From assembly GCF_030068445.1 (NCBI RefSeq), contig NZ_JAQPOK010000018.1, positions 1-49,449 on the forward strand: 49,449 bases of DNA, written 5' to 3'. How positions within the stretch are numbered: position 1 is the stretch's first letter; every line of letters begins with the position of its first letter. The DNA is from Roseofilum halophilum BLCC-M91 (GTDB lineage Bacteria; Cyanobacteriota; Cyanobacteriia; Cyanobacteriales; Desertifilaceae). A model generated the notes under the pieces. That model did no database searches and was not told the DNA's origin. It saw only the letters and a list, made by a program, of their open reading frames with translations. Both the position numbers and the translations under genes were made by a program. Below are positions 35,682 to 44,407 of this stretch, piece after piece.

Positions 35682-35927
35682 TTAGGCAGGGGTTCCTTGT
35701 TTTTCGATGTAGTCTACAGCCGCTTGGACTGTAGCAATTTTTTCAGCAGCATCATCAGGAATTTCAATATCAAACTCTTCCTCTAGAGCCATGACTAGCT
35801 CTACCGTATCCAAGGAGTCAGCACCTAAGTCTTCAGCAAAGCTGGATTCAGGTTTGATTGTTTCTGCGTCTACTCCAAGCTGCTCGGCAACGATTTTTTT
35901 GACTTTCTCGAACGTTGAATCTGACAT
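35682..35927 (-). CDS. acpP: Acyl carrier protein
   Basis: The product has 81 residues. The phosphopantetheine-accepting Ser is in [14 protein letters not shown]. The sequence is strongly acidic and helical as expected. AAGGAAG is placed about ten bases before the ATG. The protein carries growing acyl chains to FabF and the other fatty-acid synthase enzymes. Confidence 0.97.
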   Translation of the reverse strand: MSDSTFEKVKKIVAEQLGVDAETIKPESSFAEDLGADSLDTVELVMALEEEFDIEIPDDAAEKIATVQAAVDYIEKQGTPA

Positions 35928-36197
35928 GGTTAAATTTCTTCCTTAATTGATGGGCTTAACAGGTTTACTGTGCAACTTATCATTTTAAGCATTTTTTGAT
36001 CTTATCGGAAAGGGTTACATTGCAGATAATTTTGTTATCGGTTTCGATCCTGGAAAGATTTAGCTCACTAGGGAAGATGAGGCTCAAACCTTGATGGGTC
36101 GTGCTATAGACCTTAACTTTCCCTGAAGATTAGTCGAGTCGGTTGCCAGAGCGATACAGTGTTAGAGGTCTTTTGTTGTGTGAATAGAGAACACCCC

Positions 36198-37142
36198 ATG
36201 GTTACATCATCTCTCCAATCGTCCCTGAAATATGCTTATTTTCCTGGCTGTGTTGCCCAAGGTGCATGTCGAGAGCTATATCAATCTACGGGGGCGATCG
36301 CCGAAGCCCTAGGAATTGAGTTATTGGAACTGAAAAAAGCCTCGTGTTGTGGTTCGGGCACGTTTAAGGAAGATTCCCAATTGTTGGAAGATACGGTAAA
36401 TGCCCGCAATATTGCTTTGGCTGAGGAACTTAATTTACCGCTATTGACCCACTGTAGCACTTGCCAGGGGGTGATTGGCCATGTGGATGAGCGGTTAAAG
36501 CACGCTCAAGAGGAGAATCGAGAGTATTTGCAACAGGTGAATGGGTTACTGAAGCAGGAGGGGTGCAGTCCCTACCAAGGTTCAACCGCAGTGAAGCATT
36601 TACTCTGGGTATTGGTGAGCGATTATGGTTTAGACGCGATTCAGAAACGGGTGAGTCGTTCCCTCAAGGGCTTAAAGTGTGCGGCGTTCTATGGCTGTTA
36701 TCTGCTGCGCGGACAGGAAATGGCTTGGGAAAATCCCCATAATCCCCAGTCGATGGAAAATTTGTTTGAGGCGGTGGGCGCGAGTCCGGTTTACTATCGG
36801 GGCAGAACTCAATGCTGTGGTTGGCCGATTTCCAGTTATGCCACTACGGAGTCGTTTAAGATGGCGGGAGGTCATTTACAAGAGGCGATCGCCTCTGGAG
36901 CCGATTGTCTAGTCACTCCCTGTCCCCTCTGTCACCTGAATCTCGACTCTAGGCAACCGGAAGTTGCGCGGGTGGTTGAGCAACCTTTGGGCTTACCGGT
37001 TCTCCATTTACCCCAGCTAGTCGGTTTGGCTCTGGGACTCTCTCCCCAAGAATTGGGCTTAGAGCGTCACGTGGTTTCCACCGAACCGGTTTTAGAGAAA
37101 TTGGGTTTAATGAACAATGAACAATTAACAATTAACAATTAA
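36198..37142 (+). CDS. HdrB-like Cys-rich (CCG) protein
   Basis: The product has 314 residues from ATG at 36198; a GTG at 36159 would add 13. Two CCG-type domains are seen: [36 protein letters not shown], then [22 protein letters not shown] and [13 protein letters not shown]. This matches the B subunit of heterodisulfide reductase, which holds an iron-sulfur cluster for thiol/disulfide chemistry. Cyanobacteria lack the methanogen substrates, so the partner is unknown. The last residues (NNEQLTINN) are encoded by an intergenic-type heptamer repeat. Confidence 0.82.
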   Translation: MVTSSLQSSLKYAYFPGCVAQGACRELYQSTGAIAEALGIELLELKKASCCGSGTFKEDSQLLEDTVNARNIALAEELNLPLLTHCSTCQGVIGHVDERLKHAQEENREYLQQVNGLLKQEGCSPYQGSTAVKHLLWVLVSDYGLDAIQKRVSRSLKGLKCAAFYGCYLLRGQEMAWENPHNPQSMENLFEAVGASPVYYRGRTQCCGWPISSYATTESFKMAGGHLQEAIASGADCLVTPCPLCHLNLDSRQPEVARVVEQPLGLPVLHLPQLVGLALGLSPQELGLERHVVSTEPVLEKLGLMNNEQLTINN

Positions 37143-37154
37143 CAATTAACAATT
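37120..37154. repeat. Heptanucleotide STRR (AACAATT) across the HdrB-like stop codon
   Basis: Five exact tandem AACAATT units. The stop codon of the HdrB-like gene (37140-37142) falls inside, so the repeat encodes the end of the protein. It is the inverse of the TTAATTG-type repeat near 25654. Confidence 0.9.
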
Positions 37155-37161
37155 ACCAGCA

Positions 37162-38025
37162 TTAAGCCCAACGCTTTTTCCAGTGGGAACTTGGCTCTAG
37201 AGAACTGCTTTGTTGTTCCTGTTGTCGGCGCTGGTGAATGACTTCAGCCGTATCGGTTAAGGTGGGGTCTCGATAGGGAATGGCGGCGCGGGTTTGCAGG
37301 TGTTCCTCCTCTTTCTCTGATAGATGGATCAGATCGTCTGAGCAAAATCGGGCCAGGGTTCCGGGTGATTTCCTGCCCACTGGCGTGGTGGTTCCGATCG
37401 CCAATCCAGCTAACCTCAAAGCCGCTCGCACCGCAGCCGCACAGGAATAAGTCGCCAGATAACCCTCCGGTTTGAGGACTTGGGCGACTAATGCTAAAAA
37501 CTCCACACTCCAGAGTTGGGGACAGGTGGGAGGCGAAAAAGGATCGAGGAAGATGGCATCGGCTTGGCAACCTTGGGCAATGACAGCTTCTAGGGTTTGG
37601 CGAGCGTCGCCCATGTGGAGTGTGCCGCTAAATTGGAGCGTGGTGGCTCTGCCGGTGTCGGCCAGTTGGGGCAAAATGGTGTTAATGGGATGGGGCCAGT
37701 TTTGGTGGAAATTGTGGGCGATCGCCATTTTGGGCACTTGCTTATCCAATTCCAATCCCACCCAATGCACCTGACACTGGGGATTCACCGACCACAGGGT
37801 TTCCAGGGCGCTGGCGCTGTTATATCCCAGTCCATAGCAAATATCGAGCAAACAAACCTCACCCTTAACCGCTTGCTCTACCAGTCGAGTCGGTTCCACA
37901 AACTTCTTTTGCGCTTCCTGCTTGGCTCCATGGTGCGAGTGAAACAATTCCCCAAATTCTGGGGAAAAAAATGTCCAAGATCCATCACCCGTAGGTTGAG
38001 GAGTAAAAGGGGTTATTCGATCCAT
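37162..38025 (-). CDS. MnmC-like (DUF752) methyltransferase
   Basis: The product has 287 residues. LLDICYGLGYNSASALE is the SAM-binding loop, and DAIFLDPFSPPTCPQLWS is the signature of the MnmC methyltransferase domain that finishes the wobble-uridine modification of tRNA. The FAD oxidase domain of bifunctional MnmC is absent, as in many stand-alone cyanobacterial members. It converges on the HdrB-like gene. Confidence 0.87.
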   Translation of the reverse strand: MDRITPFTPQPTGDGSWTFFSPEFGELFHSHHGAKQEAQKKFVEPTRLVEQAVKGEVCLLDICYGLGYNSASALETLWSVNPQCQVHWVGLELDKQVPKMAIAHNFHQNWPHPINTILPQLADTGRATTLQFSGTLHMGDARQTLEAVIAQGCQADAIFLDPFSPPTCPQLWSVEFLALVAQVLKPEGYLATYSCAAAVRAALRLAGLAIGTTTPVGRKSPGTLARFCSDDLIHLSEKEEEHLQTRAAIPYRDPTLTDTAEVIHQRRQQEQQSSSLEPSSHWKKRWA

Positions 38026-38464
38026 GGTTGAACCACTACCCTATTTTAAGTATTTTGTCAAATATTGCTTAACATTAGTCCTTCAAAAAAATGACTCGTT
38101 TGCAGGCAAAGTTGGGAATTTTCCAGATTAACTGAACGAACTAATCAGCTTTGCAGTTCATATAAAGCATTTAGGCAAGAAAAGACCTTTGGATTTTCAA
38201 AATCATAAATCGGTCTCAAACCCTTGTCAACCCGTTAGGCAAAAAAAGAGCAGCGCAAACAGTAAACTTTTACAACATTTTGTAACGATACAAAAATCAA
38301 AATACTCCCAAGCAACCCAATAAGCCAACATAATACGATCATCCTCCATACCCCTTGCTGGAGACTCCCCGATCGCGGTAAATTAATCATCGGCCTCCTA
38401 ACGAGCCAACGTACCCCAACTCAGACCCAATTTTTAATTTCTAATTTTTAATTTTTAATTGATT
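38026..38464. other. 439-base intergenic region, divergent
   Basis: No coding frame is convincing here. It is AT-rich. TTAGGCAAGAAAAG (38171-38184) and TTAGGCAAAAAAAG (38235-38248) form a near-exact direct repeat. TTACAA-CATT-TTGTAA (38270-38285) is a small inverted repeat. The last 30 bases are TTTTTAATT-type short repeats that leave no Shine-Dalgarno before the sulfurtransferase start. Confidence 0.5.
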
Positions 38465-39322
38465 ATGACCTTTCCCTCCCTGCTCGTTTCTCCACAATGG
38501 TTATCCGAACACCTCGCAGACCCTCAAATCGTCATCATTGATTGTCGCTTCTCCCTCGCCAACCCGGAACAGGGCACAGAAGAATACCAAGCCGGACATA
38601 TTCCCGGAGCCTTCTATCTTCATCTCAATGAAGATCTATCCAGCCCCGTACACACCCATGGCGGTCGTCATCCCTTACCCGATGCAGAAGAATTCGCCGC
38701 GAAACTCGCCCAACTCGGCGTTAAATCCGGAGAAACCTTAGTGGTTGCCTATGATAACTCCCGGATGGCCTTTGCCTCTCGCTGTTGGTGGTTACTGCGC
38801 TATCTAGGTCATGAGCAAGTCGCCATTTTAGATGGGGGTTGGAAAAGCTGGCAAGAAGCTGGATATCCAGTCAGTCAAGAACCAGGGGTGGCAAAACAAT
38901 CGGGAGAATTTACACCTGAGATTCAATCGGATTGGGTGGTCGATTGTGAAGCGATTAAGCGATTAGGAGAAAGACCCGATGTCATTCTGGTAGACTCCAG
39001 AGCCTATGACCGATACATCGGCAAAACTGAACCCATCGATCCCATAGCCGGTCATATTCCCGGAGCGGTTAACCACCCTTGGCAAGAGGTCACCACCGAA
39101 TCGGGAGCGACGCAACCGATGAACGATCGCCAAACTCGATGGCAAGCCTATCCTGATGATGCAGAATTCTGGGTATACTGTGGCTCCGGAGTTACCGCTT
39201 GTGTTAACTTATTTTCCCTGGCGCTTGCTGGAAGACCCCAAGAAAAACTCTATGTTGGCAGTTGGAGTGATTGGTGTTCCTATCCCGAACACCCCATCGC
39301 CACAGAATTTCCCAACTCTTGA
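38465..39322 (+). CDS. Thiosulfate/3-mercaptopyruvate sulfurtransferase
   Basis: The product has 285 residues from ATG at 38465; the TTG at 38459 is a spurious extension. Two rhodanese domains: an inactive N-terminal one (IVIIDCRFSLANPEQG) and a catalytic C-terminal one with VYCGSGVTACVN, active Cys239. The CGSGVTA loop fits either thiosulfate or mercaptopyruvate as donor. It stands alone. Confidence 0.92.
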   Translation: MTFPSLLVSPQWLSEHLADPQIVIIDCRFSLANPEQGTEEYQAGHIPGAFYLHLNEDLSSPVHTHGGRHPLPDAEEFAAKLAQLGVKSGETLVVAYDNSRMAFASRCWWLLRYLGHEQVAILDGGWKSWQEAGYPVSQEPGVAKQSGEFTPEIQSDWVVDCEAIKRLGERPDVILVDSRAYDRYIGKTEPIDPIAGHIPGAVNHPWQEVTTESGATQPMNDRQTRWQAYPDDAEFWVYCGSGVTACVNLFSLALAGRPQEKLYVGSWSDWCSYPEHPIATEFPNS

Positions 39323-39688
39323 CAAAACTCTTGAGCAAAAGCTAAGACTTTCTGTCATAATAGAATCAGAATTTAGAGACCGAAATCGAATTAGAGAACC
39401 TTCTCGAAGCGATTAAGTCTCTTTATTCTTGTATAAATTTTAGGCGATTTGATCGCTTTGTTTTTCCTATTAAAACCCTTACAACTCAATTTTTACCCTC
39501 AATTCTATTGACTCAATTTTCAGGTCTAAATTCCTCCTGAAATTCCTACTCTAACGCTCAATAGTGCCCCCCAGAAAAGGTCTAAATGGCCAGACTGGAT
39601 GGGGTGGGTTTTTTCTTTGAACGGTTAGCACCTCTGCCGACCGTTAATCATCTGTTATGCACCTCAAATCTTTTAGGACTAACATTTT
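39323..39688. other. 366-base intergenic region before the LabA-like gene
   Basis: No gene is seen. It holds the inverted repeat TTTCAGG/CCTGAAA (39518-39524 and 39536-39542) and a terminator-like hairpin (39567-39614). The rest is AT-rich and probably the leader of the LabA-like gene. Confidence 0.5.
39567..39614 (+). terminator. Terminator-like hairpin, possible attenuator
   Basis: CCCCCCA (39567-39573) faces TGGGGTGGG (39600-39608), with an inner GTCT/AGAC helix, followed by six T. It lies 75 bases before the LabA-like start and 245 bases after the sulfurtransferase stop, so it could end the latter or attenuate the former. Confidence 0.45.
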
Positions 39689-40210
39689 ATGGGATACAAA
39701 AATAAAAATCGTGTATCAATCTTTGTCGATGGAAACAATATGTTCTATGCCCAACAAAAAAATGGCTGGTTTTTCGATCCGAAACGAGTTTTAGAATACT
39801 TTGCGGGCAAGGAAGAAATGGATCTAGCTAATGCCTTTTGGTATACTGGGATTAAAGACCCCCAAGATCAAAGAGGATTTCGAGATGCCTTAATTAGTTT
39901 GGGTTATACGGTACGCACAAAAATCCTTAAGGAATATTATGATGACCATTCGGGGCGCTATTCCCAGAAAGCGAATTTAGATATAGAAATTGTTATTGAT
40001 ATGTTTAATACGGTAGAGCAATATGACCGGGTTATTTTATTTAGTGGGGATGGGGACTTTGAACGGGCGATCGAGTTATTGCGCTCTAAAAGTACCCATA
40101 TTACCGTCGTTTCCACGGAAGGAATGATTGCCAGGGAACTCCGAAACGCAACAGACCGCTATATTGACCTGAATGATATCCGACCGTTAATTGAGAAAAC
40201 CGATCTATAG
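39689..40210 (+). CDS. LabA-like NYN domain protein
   Basis: The product has 173 residues. VSIFVDGNNMFYAQ, ANLDIEIVIDMF and ILFSGDGDFERAIELLRSKS are the conserved acidic motifs of the NYN/DUF88 (LabA) PIN-like nuclease fold. In Synechococcus elongatus LabA acts in a KaiC-dependent output pathway that represses clock-controlled genes; close paralogues exist, so labA itself cannot be assigned. RNase activity is suspected from the fold. It is 23 kb from kaiABC. Confidence 0.87.
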   Translation: MGYKNKNRVSIFVDGNNMFYAQQKNGWFFDPKRVLEYFAGKEEMDLANAFWYTGIKDPQDQRGFRDALISLGYTVRTKILKEYYDDHSGRYSQKANLDIEIVIDMFNTVEQYDRVILFSGDGDFERAIELLRSKSTHITVVSTEGMIARELRNATDRYIDLNDIRPLIEKTDL

Positions 40211-40331
40211 CATGTGTTGTTGGGCCAATTGAGTTAACCGCTCTAATCCCTATCTAAAACCTGTAGGGACGTAGTATGCTACGTCCCTAGCTGATGACTG
40301 ATAGCTGACGGTGAATGCTTACAGTGAAACT

Positions 40332-40934
40332 TTACCCTTCCTGCACCATCCACATTAGAAATCCTAAAATTTGCTCAACGGGGGGTAATGGATAATCGGT
40401 TAAATCAATGGTAACAGATTGTCCTTCGAGCTTTAAAAACCGCCACACCGTTCCACTGGTGACAGTCCCATAAATTGTGGCGATCGCTTGTTGTTTTTGT
40501 TGGTTAAACCGTTGAGCAGCGACCATCTCAGCTAAACACTGACCTAAAGCAGGTTTGAGGTCTTCTTTTTTGGCTTCGACTAACACAACAGCAGGAGCTT
40601 TAATGAACAATTGTTCAGGGGAACGACTAATCAAAAAATCTACATATCCGGTTAAATCTACTTCCGGTTGTACGGTAAACTCTTCACCCGAAAAAACACT
40701 AATTTGTCCTTTCAGTTGACGTTTTACTTCCAACAAAACGGGGTTAATGATTCCTTCGGAACGGGCTTTTTCACTACTGACGGCGATCGCCCAAGGGATG
40801 GTTTCTTTTAGGATCTCTTGGAGTAGGGGGGTCGGTTGGACTGGTTGAATTTTAGGGAAAAAGCGATCGCCTTCAATCAAGGTTAGTTCAAAATCTTCTA
40901 CAGCGCGACTGAGGGTAAATTTACTATAGGGCAT
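40332..40934 (-). CDS. PD-(D/E)xK nuclease-fold protein, unknown
   Basis: The product has 200 residues from ATG at 40932-40934. DLTGYVDFLISRSP, VVLVEAKKEDLKPALGQCLAEM match a D...ExK...Q arrangement seen in restriction-endonuclease-like and HsdR-N-like proteins. The open frame continues upstream through leuA in antisense, but that part is a shadow. It is divergent from leuA, with an 81-base gap. Confidence 0.75.
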   Translation of the reverse strand: MPYSKFTLSRAVEDFELTLIEGDRFFPKIQPVQPTPLLQEILKETIPWAIAVSSEKARSEGIINPVLLEVKRQLKGQISVFSGEEFTVQPEVDLTGYVDFLISRSPEQLFIKAPAVVLVEAKKEDLKPALGQCLAEMVAAQRFNQQKQQAIATIYGTVTSGTVWRFLKLEGQSVTIDLTDYPLPPVEQILGFLMWMVQEG

Positions 40935-40950
40935 AATTTGTATTTCCTCA

Positions 40951-40965
40951 TATATTACTAATATA
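40951..40965. promoter_or_regulatory. AT-rich perfect palindrome between divergent genes
   Basis: TATATTA-C-TAATATA is a perfect 7+1+7 dyad midway between the nuclease-fold gene and leuA. It could be an operator or part of overlapping promoters for both. No leucine leader peptide was found in the 81 bases before leuA. Confidence 0.4.
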
Positions 40966-41015
40966 TTAAAATGTGGGCTAAAATGAGATGAACCTGTTTT
41001 TGTCGAATAGCTTGT

Positions 41016-42626
41016 ATGACTATGCAACCTCAACACGACCGTATCATTATCTTTGATACCACTCTCCGCGACGGTGAACAATGTCCAGGGGCAACCCTGA
41101 ATGGTGATGAAAAACTGGTGATTGCTAAACAACTGGCCCGTCTGGGAGTGGATGTGATTGAGGCCGGTTTTCCGTTTGCAAGTCCGGGGGATTTTGATGC
41201 GGTGCAGAAGATTGCCGCAACGGTGGGAACCGAAACGGGGCCAACCATTTGTGGGTTGGCGAGAGCGACGCGCCAGGATATTAAGGCGGCGGCTGAGGCG
41301 GTGAAACCGGCGGCTAAACCCCGGATTCATACGTTTATTGCGACTTCGGATATCCATTTGCAGTATAAGCTGAAGAAGAGCCGGGAAGAGGTGCTGAAAA
41401 TTGCGCCGGAAATGGTGGCTTATGCGAAGTCGTTTGTGGATGATGTGGAGTTTTCGCCGGAGGATGCGGGACGTTCCGATCCGGAGTTTTTGTATCAGAT
41501 TTTGGAGGTGGCGATCGCCGCAGGCGCAACCACGGTTAATATTCCCGATACGGTGGGGTATACGACTCCGGCTGAGTTTGGGGGGTTGATTCGCGGTATT
41601 AAGGAGAATGTGCCGAACATTGACCAGGCGATTATTTCGGTTCACGGCCATAATGATTTGGGTTTGGCGGTGGCTAACTTCTTGTCAGCCGTGGAAAATG
41701 GCGCTCGTCAACTCGAATGTACGATTAATGGCATCGGAGAGCGTGCGGGTAATGCGGCTCTGGAGGAGTTGGTGATGGCTTTGCATGTGCGCCGTCAGTA
41801 TTATAATCCGTTCTTTGGCCGCCCTCCGGAGTCTACGGAACCTCTGACGCAGATCGATACGAAGCAAATTTACAAGAGTTCGCGGTTGGTGTCGAATCTG
41901 ACGGGAATGTTGGTGCAGCCGAATAAGGCGATCGTGGGGGCGAATGCGTTTGCCCATGAGTCGGGTATTCATCAGGATGGGGTGCTGAAGAATAAGCTCA
42001 CCTATGAAATTATGGATGCCGAGTCCATTGGCTTGAGTGAAAACCAGATTGTGTTGGGTAAACATTCGGGCCGTCATGCGTTTAGTAACCGGCTGCAAGA
42101 GTTGGGTTTTGAGTTGTCAGATACGGATTTGAATAAGGCGTTTGTGCGCTTTAAGGAGTTGGCGGATAAGAAGAAGGAGATCAGCGACTGGGATATTGAG
42201 GCGATCGTGAATGATGAGATTCAACAAGCGCCGGACTTTTACCGTTTGGAGTTGGTGCAGGTGTCCTGTGGCGATCGCGCACAACCGACGGCAACGGTAA
42301 CGCTGCGGACTCCGGATGGGGAAGAGCTGACGGATGCGGCGATCGGTACTGGGCCGGTGGATGCGATTTATAAGGCAATTAATCGGGTGATTAATGTGCC
42401 GAATAAGCTGATCGAGTTCTCCGTGCAGTCAGTTACGGCGGGGATAGATGCGATCGGTGAAGTCACCATCCGCGTGCAACATGAAGACCGGGTATATTCG
42501 GGTCATGCAGCGAATACGGATATTGTCGTTGCGTCTGCACAAGCCTATGTGAACGCCCTGAACCGTCTGTCGGAAGCGTTGAAGAAAGACCGCCTGCACG
42601 CGCAGCACGAAACCGCCGTGGTTTAG
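41016..42626 (+). CDS. leuA: 2-isopropylmalate synthase
   Basis: The product has 536 residues. [37 protein letters not shown] and [15 protein letters not shown] define the catalytic TIM barrel with its metal His pair, and the C-terminal regulatory domain ([22 protein letters not shown] to [12 protein letters not shown]) binds leucine for feedback inhibition. It is the first committed enzyme of leucine biosynthesis. Confidence 0.96.
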   Translation: MTMQPQHDRIIIFDTTLRDGEQCPGATLNGDEKLVIAKQLARLGVDVIEAGFPFASPGDFDAVQKIAATVGTETGPTICGLARATRQDIKAAAEAVKPAAKPRIHTFIATSDIHLQYKLKKSREEVLKIAPEMVAYAKSFVDDVEFSPEDAGRSDPEFLYQILEVAIAAGATTVNIPDTVGYTTPAEFGGLIRGIKENVPNIDQAIISVHGHNDLGLAVANFLSAVENGARQLECTINGIGERAGNAALEELVMALHVRRQYYNPFFGRPPESTEPLTQIDTKQIYKSSRLVSNLTGMLVQPNKAIVGANAFAHESGIHQDGVLKNKLTYEIMDAESIGLSENQIVLGKHSGRHAFSNRLQELGFELSDTDLNKAFVRFKELADKKKEISDWDIEAIVNDEIQQAPDFYRLELVQVSCGDRAQPTATVTLRTPDGEELTDAAIGTGPVDAIYKAINRVINVPNKLIEFSVQSVTAGIDAIGEVTIRVQHEDRVYSGHAANTDIVVASAQAYVNALNRLSEALKKDRLHAQHETAVV

Positions 42627-42636
42627 TTAACCCTCT

Positions 42637-42670
42637 GGGTAAGGGGGAAGATGGATTTTCCTCCTTACCC
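42637..42670 (+). terminator. Hairpin after leuA
   Basis: GGGTAAGG (42637-42644) pairs with CCTTACCC (42663-42670), extended inward to a 13-bp stem including one G-U. The T-run is poor, so it is either a weak terminator or an mRNA-end stabiliser. Confidence 0.55.
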
Positions 42671-42694
42671 GTTCAGAAATATCATTGTTTTGTA

Positions 42695-42751
42695 GGGGCG
42701 GGTTTCACCAATAATCTAGGAGAAAGAGGATCGATACCCTAAACCCGCCCC
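42695..42751. repeat. Inverted repeat GGGGCGGGTTT / AAACCCGCCCC
   Basis: An 11-bp perfect inverted repeat surrounds a 35-base loop. Related GGGCGGGTTT...AAACTCGCCC pairs occur near 23374-23430, so this belongs to a small family of intergenic palindromes. Confidence 0.65.
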
Positions 42752-42822
42752 CACCCATACGCAAAAGGGTATGGGGCAGGTTCGCTAATTGAATGGTGTT
42801 GAGTTACTGAAGGCACTGATTG

Positions 42823-43278
42823 ATGGGTTATAAAGTTTATTTAGATACCAGTGTTTACAATCGTCCTTTTGATGATCAAACACAACCCAAAATTTTTTTA
42901 GAAACCCAAGCAGTGGCGATCATTCTTCAATCCATCAAAGCACAAATCTTTGAACTGGTTAGTTCTTCAGTGCTAGAGTACGAAAATAGTCGGAATCCCG
43001 ATCCAGTCAAACGGAAAGCAATGAGTCAGTCTCTTCAAATCGCAGGATCAAGGTTGAACGTTGATGACATGATTAAGCAAAGAGGTCAGGAATTAGAACA
43101 TAATGGATTAAAGGCGGTTGATGCGTTGCATGTTGCTTGTGCTGAGGCAGCTAGTAGCAATTACTTTATTACTTGTGACAAGCGGCTGATTAATCGGTGT
43201 TCTAACTTGGCAATAAAGGTAATGAATCCGGTGGATTTTGTTTTGGAGATTAGCAACGATGATTCAAATGAAGAGTGA
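42823..43278 (+). CDS. PIN domain protein, probable toxin
   Basis: The product has 151 residues from ATG at 42823; a TTG precedes it directly. KVYLDTSVYNRPFDD, SSSVLEYE, KAVDALHVACAEAASSNYFITCDKRL show all the acidic PIN residues for Mg-dependent RNase action. The companion gene at 43259-43474 overlaps its end. The usual antitoxin-first order is reversed. Confidence 0.82.
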   Translation: MGYKVYLDTSVYNRPFDDQTQPKIFLETQAVAIILQSIKAQIFELVSSSVLEYENSRNPDPVKRKAMSQSLQIAGSRLNVDDMIKQRGQELEHNGLKAVDALHVACAEAASSNYFITCDKRLINRCSNLAIKVMNPVDFVLEISNDDSNEE

Positions 43279-43474
43279 GCAGCAAATTCTACAAGAAGGG
43301 CTGGAAATTCTTTTCGCCCACATGGAACCCTCTGAGGTGGCCCGATTTTGGGCGGCCTGCAATCTCAGAGGGAGTGACTACCTGAAGCTGAAGGATGAAC
43401 TATTCGCGGAAGAGTCCGTAGATAGTCTATATGCAAAAATCTTGGATTTTCAGTCGTCAGTACAGGAAGTCTAG
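43259..43474 (+). CDS. Probable companion of PIN protein
   Basis: The product has 71 residues from ATG at 43259, which overlaps the PIN gene by 20 bases; Met at 43268 is an alternative. The sequence (SEQQILQEGLEILFAHMEPSEVARFWAACNLRGSDYLKLKDELF) is helical, with no DNA-binding motif I recognise. Position and size suggest the antidote partner. Confidence 0.7.
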   Translation: MIQMKSEQQILQEGLEILFAHMEPSEVARFWAACNLRGSDYLKLKDELFAEESVDSLYAKILDFQSSVQEV

Positions 43475-43521
43475 TGTTGTCAGTGATACATCTACGATTA
43501 ACAATCTAGCAGCGATCGCTG

Positions 43522-43616
43522 ATACCATTTCTCTATGATGATGCGCTTTAACAAGGGGCTGAGAGCAACTTGTCTCTCAGGGATCGATTAGTTGCAAGAT
43601 TAAAGAGAAATGGTAT
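43522..43616. repeat. MITE-like element with 13-bp terminal inverted repeats
   Basis: ATACCATTTCTCT (43522-43534) and its exact inverse (43604-43616) bound a 95-base unit. Inside, CTGAGAG-8-CTCTCAG (43559-43580) forms a central hairpin. No coding capacity. It sits between the PIN pair and the next antitoxin. Confidence 0.75.
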
Positions 43617-43682
43617 GACTGGAGGCGATCGCGGTCGATGCTAAACTAGAAACCAGCCTAACCAAGGATTGAGAGGTAGATG

Positions 43683-43904
43683 ATGGAAAGCATTAGTATC
43701 GAAGTTGACTCAGAAATTGCCCAAGTCTATCAAGCAAAAACCTTGGTAGAACGTCAAAAGATGCAAATAATCGTCAATGGATGGCTTAAGCAGATGCTCA
43801 AGCAGCGATCGCTAGACGATATTATTGACGACATGCGATCGCAAGCACAAGAAAATGGCTTAACTCAAGAAATTTTAGACGAAATCTTGAGTGAAGATGC
43901 CTAA
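43683..43904 (+). CDS. Antitoxin-like protein with truncated partner
   Basis: The product has 73 residues (one more if the preceding ATG at 43680 is used). GAGAGGTAG lies just upstream. It starts MESISIEVDSEIAQVYQAK and has an acidic tail (DEILSEDA), as in antitoxins paired with MPKPR-starting PIN toxins. Only the first codons of that toxin remain (43897-43929). Confidence 0.7.
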   Translation: MESISIEVDSEIAQVYQAKTLVERQKMQIIVNGWLKQMLKQRSLDDIIDDMRSQAQENGLTQEILDEILSEDA

Positions 43905-43929
43905 ACCGAGATTTCAAGTAAAAAGATGA
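43897..43929 (+). pseudogene. PIN-toxin stub, ten codons
   Basis: ATG at 43897 overlaps the antitoxin stop and encodes MPKPRFQVKR before TGA at 43927-43929. PIN-family toxins of this type commonly start MPKPRxxxDTN. The stop TGA overlaps the next ATG (ATGA), so the deletion fused two toxin-antitoxin loci. Confidence 0.5.
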
Positions 43930-44156
43930 CACAAATTACCACCACTGAATTACCAGAAAGCTTACAGAATCTACTGATAGAAGTTGAACAGACTAAAATT
44001 CCGCTTACAATTCTTCATGAAGGAAAACCATTAGCCATTGTTTATCCTGCCACTAACCCAATAGTACGTCCGAGCTTTGGCATAATGAAAGGTACGGGTG
44101 AAATTTTAGGGGATATTATTGAACCAGTTTCCGAAGCTTGGGACGTTTTGGCATGA
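43926..44156 (+). CDS. Phd/YefM-type antitoxin
   Basis: The product has 76 residues. TTTELPESLQNLLIEVEQTKIPLTILHEGKPLAIVYP matches the Phd/YefM N-terminal DNA-binding region, and the rest would wrap a PIN toxin. It overlaps the following truncated toxin by four bases (ATGA), the standard coupling. Confidence 0.78.
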   Translation: MTQITTTELPESLQNLLIEVEQTKIPLTILHEGKPLAIVYPATNPIVRPSFGIMKGTGEILGDIIEPVSEAWDVLA

Positions 44157-44239
44157 AAACTTTGCTCGATACCCATATTTGGCTTTGGTATTTACTCGGC
44201 GATCAGGGCATTCATGGTTGCCAACCATCTAAATGTTAA
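44153..44239 (+). pseudogene. VapC-type PIN toxin, truncated
   Basis: The frame encodes MKTLLDTHIWLWYLLGDQ, the canonical VapC start with the first catalytic Asp, then ten unrelated residues and TAA. A normal VapC has about 130 residues, so at least 100 are missing. The upstream antitoxin is intact. Confidence 0.8.
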
Positions 44240-44407
44240 GATATCATTACCGTTAATGGAGGGTTAAAACCATATGGAGATATTTTGTGTTCGGTGAACG
44301 ATCGCAGGGATATCAATATTTATGGGTCTGATGGTGGGGGGTGGTATTATACGGATGCCTGTGGACAGATCGGAGTCATCCACCATAGCCAGATTACCAA
44401 ATTTTAG
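44240..44407 (+). pseudogene. Possible gene fragment, in frame after the VapC stub
   Basis: Immediately after the stub stop an open stretch of 55 codons runs in the same frame: DIITVNGGLKPYGDILCSV then DRRDINIYGSDGGGWYYTD then ACGQIGVIHHSQITKF and TAG. It has no ATG start but protein-like composition. It may be the tail of a gene joined by the deletion that removed vapC. No family recognised. Confidence 0.25.

Noticed and set aside
40935-41651. Long minus-strand extension of the nuclease-fold gene
   Set aside because: It runs antisense through leuA and its predicted protein is Arg/His-rich without family features. The conserved product begins at the ATG at 40932-40934.
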